Source: CALLCD01 sp039196965 (GTDB taxonomy: Bacteria; Pseudomonadota; Alphaproteobacteria; Caulobacterales; Hyphomonadaceae). From it: a stretch of DNA of 64,000 bases. The stretch covers positions 70,153-134,152 of the forward strand of contig JBCCUK010000007.1 in the NCBI GenBank assembly GCA_039196965.1. The letters run 5' to 3'. Shown here in pieces: positions 61,424-64,000 of the stretch. Under the pieces are notes generated by a model. That model saw only the letters and a list, made by a program, of their open reading frames with translations. It did not search any database and had not been told where the DNA came from. A program made the translations under genes and the position numbers. Positions within the stretch are counted from its first letter, which is position 1. Each line of letters opens with the position of its first letter.

Positions 61424-61462
61424 CTGAACGAAAATGAACAAGCCAGCTGGGGCTTCGTTCAG
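61424..61462. repeat. 9-bp inverted repeat in intergenic region
   Basis: CTGAACGAA at 61424-61432 and TTCGTTCAG at 61454-61462 form a perfect 9-bp inverted repeat with a 21-nt loop, inside which AGCC and GGCT (61441-61444, 61451-61454) can also pair. It lies in the 286-bp gap between the phosphatase and SDR genes. It may be part of a small RNA or leader, or a protein site; no function is known. Confidence 0.5.
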
Positions 61463-61557
61463 GTTAACCGTGGCATAACTGTCCCTGTCGGAGCGGGGCC
61501 TCGAAGGGGCCACCTTCCCAGAGACGCCTCGAGCCGACGTCCTTCTTGCTTTACCTT

Positions 61558-61585
61558 AGCCGGCATGCGTGCCGGCTCTTTTCTT
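61558..61585 (+). terminator. rho-independent terminator
   Basis: A perfect 8-bp stem (AGCCGGCA at 61558-61565, TGCCGGCT at 61570-61577) with a 4-nt loop is followed by CTTTTCTT. It ends a plus-strand transcript, either the long 3' end of the racemase-phosphatase unit or a separate short RNA beginning in the upstream 225 bp. Confidence 0.8.
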
Positions 61586-61619
61586 ATGCAAAACAGAGCC
61601 TGCCCGCATTGGCAGTCCT

Positions 61620-62450
61620 TCAACCGCCTGCTGTCATGCCGCCATCAATGACAAACTCCTGCCCCGTCATATAGGCGGAGGCGGGCGAGGCGAGAAACAG
61701 GATCAGATCCCCAACCTCGTCCGGATGGCCGGCCCGTCCCAATGGAGCCACCATGGACCCGAATGCCGCCGCGTCGATGGCGTTGGCACCGACCCCCACG
61801 CCACCGGTCAGAAGGTTGAGCTGATTTTCGTCCTTGATCGTATGAGTCACGCCGGTGATCGATTTCTGCCAGATCGGTGTCTCGATGATCCCCGGATGCA
61901 CCGAGTTCACGCGAATATTATAGCCGAGTTTTGCCGCCTCAACCGCTGCTGCCTTGCTGAAAAGGCGCACGCTCCCCTTGGAGGCGCAATAAGCGCTGAG
62001 CCCCATGGACCCCTGCAGCCCGGCCACTGATGAGATATTTATGATCGAGCCGCCACCGGTTTCCTTCATGGCGCGGATCGCAGCTCGCGTGCCGAGGAAG
62101 ACGCTGTCGACATTGATTGCCATCTGGCGTTGCCAGTCCTCGAGTGACAGGTCTTCTATGGGACCGGCGACAGCCACGCCGGCATTGTTGACGAGTGTCG
62201 AGATCTTGCCTAGCGCCGCGCCCTTTTCGAAAACGGCATCCCAAGTCTCTTCATTGGCCACATCCTGCTCGTGGGTTTCGCATTTGCCGCCATCTGAGAC
62301 GATCATCGCTGCTGTTTCTTTCACGCCGCTTGTGTCGATGTCTGTTGCCAGCACAATGGCTCCCGCCCTGGCGAGTTTCATGGCTGCCGCTTGGCCAATG
62401 CCGCTCGCCGCACCCGTAACAATCGCCACCTGTCCATTAAAATCGGTCAC
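61620..62450 (-). CDS. short-chain dehydrogenase/reductase
   Basis: The 276-residue SDR has the NAD(P)-binding TGAASGIGQA motif (about 12-21), NNAGVAV, the catalytic Ser in NISSVAG and the YCASK catalytic Tyr/Lys, plus a C-terminal GAAG-like ALITGGMTAGG end. An Asp after the second strand (ATDIDTSG) favours NAD. The substrate is unknown; the closeness of the racemase and the Atu-like genes suggests a branched acyl or terpenoid alcohol substrate, as in the AtuB/AtuG SDRs, but this is weak. Confidence 0.9.
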   Translation of the reverse strand: MTDFNGQVAIVTGAASGIGQAAAMKLARAGAIVLATDIDTSGVKETAAMIVSDGGKCETHEQDVANEETWDAVFEKGAALGKISTLVNNAGVAVAGPIEDLSLEDWQRQMAINVDSVFLGTRAAIRAMKETGGGSIINISSVAGLQGSMGLSAYCASKGSVRLFSKAAAVEAAKLGYNIRVNSVHPGIIETPIWQKSITGVTHTIKDENQLNLLTGGVGVGANAIDAAAFGSMVAPLGRAGHPDEVGDLILFLASPASAYMTGQEFVIDGGMTAGG

Positions 62451-62666
62451 CTAAGGTCCTCCCTGTTTTTTTAGATATTAGTCAGCAGAGATGCCGTCTG
62501 TCACGAACAACGAAGGCGCGGGCAATGAGCAATGGCAAATGCGCTTGACCCCGGCAGCCGTTTCCGCTTTAAGCCGCGCTTCAGGACGGGTGGTGCGGAG
62601 CCGCCGTTGCAATCGTGGGCGCAAATGAGTGCCGCCCACCGGCCCGCGTCGATAATGAGGTATACC

Positions 62667-63284
62667 ATGTCACGTCGCCACAGCGCGAAGTACAAGATCG
62701 ACCGACGGGTCGGTGAAAACATCTGGGGCCGCCCCAAATCTCCGGTCAATAAGCGCCCAACCAAGCCCGGCCAGCACGGCCAGGGCCGCCGCGCAAAAGT
62801 TTCTGACTATGGTCTCCAGCTGCTCGCCAAGCAGAAGCTGAAATTCCATTATGGCGATATTACCGAGAAGCAGTTCCGCCGGACCTATGACGAAGCCGTC
62901 CGCCGTAAAGGCAACACTGCCGAGAATCTTATCGGTCTTCTGGAATCCCGCCTTGATGCCTTTGTCTACAGGTCGAAATTCGTGCCGACTATTTTTGCGG
63001 CCCGTCAGTTCGTCAACCACGGACATGTGCTGGTGAACGGCTCCAAAGTGAACATCGCTTCCTACCGGCTGAAGCCCGGCGATACGGTTCAGGTGCGCGA
63101 AAAGTCCCGCAATATGGCACTGGTGCTTGAAGCCCTCGGCTCAGCCGAGCGTGACATCCCGGAATATATCGAGGTCGATCCAAAAGCGATGATGGCGACC
63201 TTTGTGCGCATACCTGAACTGGTTGATGTGCCTTACGCAGTCAAAATGGAACCGGCACAGGTCGTCGAATTCTACTCGTCATAA
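62667..63284 (+). CDS. rpsD: 30S ribosomal protein S4
   Basis: The 205-residue protein begins SRRHSAKYKIDRRVGENIWGRPKSP, has the S4 RNA-binding domain (ESRLDAFVYRSKFVPTIFAARQFVNHGHVLVNGSKVNIASYRLKPGDTVQVRE) and ends FYSS. It nucleates 30S assembly. The ATG at 62667 has GAGG 6 nt upstream and matches the family start; the frame extends 45 codons further upstream without merit. Confidence 0.97.
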   Translation: MSRRHSAKYKIDRRVGENIWGRPKSPVNKRPTKPGQHGQGRRAKVSDYGLQLLAKQKLKFHYGDITEKQFRRTYDEAVRRKGNTAENLIGLLESRLDAFVYRSKFVPTIFAARQFVNHGHVLVNGSKVNIASYRLKPGDTVQVREKSRNMALVLEALGSAERDIPEYIEVDPKAMMATFVRIPELVDVPYAVKMEPAQVVEFYSS

Positions 63285-63305
63285 GACAGAGTGAGACTCT
63301 CTGTC
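63285..63305 (+). terminator. hairpin after rpsD, weak terminator candidate
   Basis: GACAGAG (63285-63291) and CTCTGTC (63299-63305) form a perfect 7-bp stem directly after the rpsD stop. No T-run follows, so it may protect the 3' end or cause only partial termination. Confidence 0.4.
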
Positions 63306-63356
63306 CCTTAAGATACTCTCAGCGTGCAGAATCTGAGACTCTCAACCGTCATCCTC

Positions 63357-63574
63357 GGCCGCTTGCGGCCACGGACCCATCTCTGAAAGGTGCCAAAAGC
63401 AGGGCCGCCTCGGTGTCGCTCCCGGCCAAGCGCGCAGCGCTTGTCCGGGACCCAGAAGAAAGGATGCGCTCTCTATTCGCCGCTGCCGTGGCCATCTCTG
63501 CTTAAATTGATTCCCCGGATCAATTTCCGGGCGCTCTGATGGGTCCCGGATATTTGCTGGCGCAAATTCCGGGA
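63357..63574. repeat. cluster of REP-like palindromes
   Basis: Four hairpins lie in the 414-bp gap after rpsD. They are GGCCGC-TT-GCGGCC (63357-63370), CCCGG/CAAGCGC with GCGCTTG/CCGGG (63421-63449), CCCGGA-TCAATT-TCCGGG (63514-63531; an overlapping AAATTGAT/ATCAATTT pair is at 63504-63526), and TCCCGGA/ATTTGC with GCAAAT/TCCGGGA (63544-63574). TCCGGG/CCCGGA ends recur, as in alphaproteobacterial intergenic repeats of unknown function. The rest of the gap holds no gene. Confidence 0.7.
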
Positions 63575-63698
63575 TGACAAGATGAGAGAGATCAGCAGCC
63601 CTGAGCGGGTTCCATCGCGAGGCCGCAGGCCGACGCGGGGAACAAATAAAAAACCACAATCTATCCGCCTCAATTGCCTCGCTCCCTATACTTTTCCC

Positions 63699-64000
63699 AT
63701 GTCCGAGGTTCCCTCCCTCTCCACCCTCGCGATCAGCGAGATCGACAAGTCCGTCACCGGTCTGATTGGCTGGACGAGTATCCATCTTTCTATCGAACGG
63801 GTCACAAGGACTCGCCTCCGGAGGGCAAGCGCTCAACTCAGAGCCCTCGAAACGCTCCTCCGCCGTCTGATCATGTACCTCGCTTTACAGATCGATCTGG
63901 AACCGAAGACGGACAGTCCGCCCACGGGCAAAGCCGGAGTGCCAGAGCCGGACAATACTCCCATCCAAACGCCCGACGACATTGAAATCGCTCACTTTCC
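63699..64000 (+). CDS. hypothetical protein, N-terminal part, runs off the window
   Basis: An open frame from ATG 63699 continues without stop to the end of the window (100 codons). The product begins MSEVPSLSTLAISEIDKSV and has a basic Leu/Arg-rich amphipathic segment (ALETLLRRLIMYLALQIDLEP) and a Pro-rich, acidic stretch after it. No Sec signal is seen. A CTATAC element is just upstream of the ATG and no clear SD is seen. The gene is probably real because the frame stays open through GC-rich sequence, but its identity is unknown. Confidence 0.55.
   Translation, partial: MSEVPSLSTLAISEIDKSVTGLIGWTSIHLSIERVTRTRLRRASAQLRALETLLRRLIMYLALQIDLEPKTDSPPTGKAGVPEPDNTPIQTPDDIEIAHF

Noticed and set aside
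61426..61439. LexA SOS box (GAAC-N7-GAAC)
   Set aside because: The spacer between the two GAAC copies is six bases, not seven.
63674..63985. A 103-codon plus-strand frame near the right edge
   Set aside because: It is rich in Arg/Ser/Pro/His and is a shadow of the open frame from 63699, which has a better composition.
1..64000. CRISPR arrays, IS elements, prophage
   Set aside because: No regularly spaced repeats with spacers, no transposase or integrase, and no phage structural gene was seen.

Overview
The window reads as a chromosome segment of an alphaproteobacterium, most likely a marine, stalked- or swarmer-type lineage near Caulobacterales/Hyphomonadaceae/Parvularculales. The lineage markers are an ELM1-family protein, DUF1491, DUF2336, DUF6456-like and MucR genes, an HfsD/HfsA/HfsB-like polysaccharide export set, a PopA-like degenerate GGDEF protein, a DivJ-like histidine kinase, and CtrA-like and GANTC motifs. 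This placement is inference from gene content. There is no phage, integrase, IS element or CRISPR array.

Layout. 1-1430: the end of an ELM1-like gene, a SIMPL protein and a tRNA with a CAT anticodon. 1592-16348: a membrane-bound LytTR regulator, divergent from one giant gene of about 4,245 codons. The giant gene encodes an acidic, repeat-built surface or secreted protein with cadherin-like, Calx-beta-like, CSLREA/beta-helix and other modules. 16396-25264: housekeeping and accessory genes (an NrtR-like NUDIX regulator overlapping an HD hydrolase gene, an M16 protease, hemB, a TIR protein with membrane helices, a GNAT and an acyl-CoA dehydrogenase). 25320-28355: the polysaccharide export set. 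28383-32008: a small protein, an MFS transporter, a DoxX-like protein and a DUF2336 protein. 32231-40133: ten translationally coupled genes for an Mrp-type cation/proton antiporter that has three MrpD-like subunits and no full-length MrpA. 40262-45874: regulators (MucR, PAS, a lone DnaA domain IV, DUF6456-like), SufE, a secreted protein of unknown function and a histidine kinase. 45879-48679: a TonB-dependent receptor and a MntR-type regulator, with a tandem palindrome between them. 48836-51734: small proteins, release factor 3 and a PAN-domain protein. 51799-62450: an Atu/Liu-like branched-acyl-CoA module (AtuA, carboxyltransferase, crotonase, biotin carboxylase) with a PopA-like gene, an alpha-methylacyl-CoA racemase-like gene, a histidine phosphatase and an SDR. 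62667-64000: rpsD, a cluster of REP-like hairpins and a gene running off the right edge.

How the parts may work together. The strongest candidate for an undescribed system is the LytTR/giant-protein pair. A receiver-less, seven-helix membrane protein carries a LytTR DNA-binding domain. The shared 450-bp intergenic region holds a 13-bp direct repeat with a 21-bp period that resembles the AlgR/LytTR half-site, plus a CtrA-like box. The giant product is almost free of Lys, His, Cys and Trp. A second regulatory pair is MntR with the TonB receptor. The carbon-catabolism block looks like a branched isoprenoid/leucine-type route, with a c-di-GMP-receptor-like gene just upstream in the same direction. 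All function calls rest on sequence reading alone; no database search was run.
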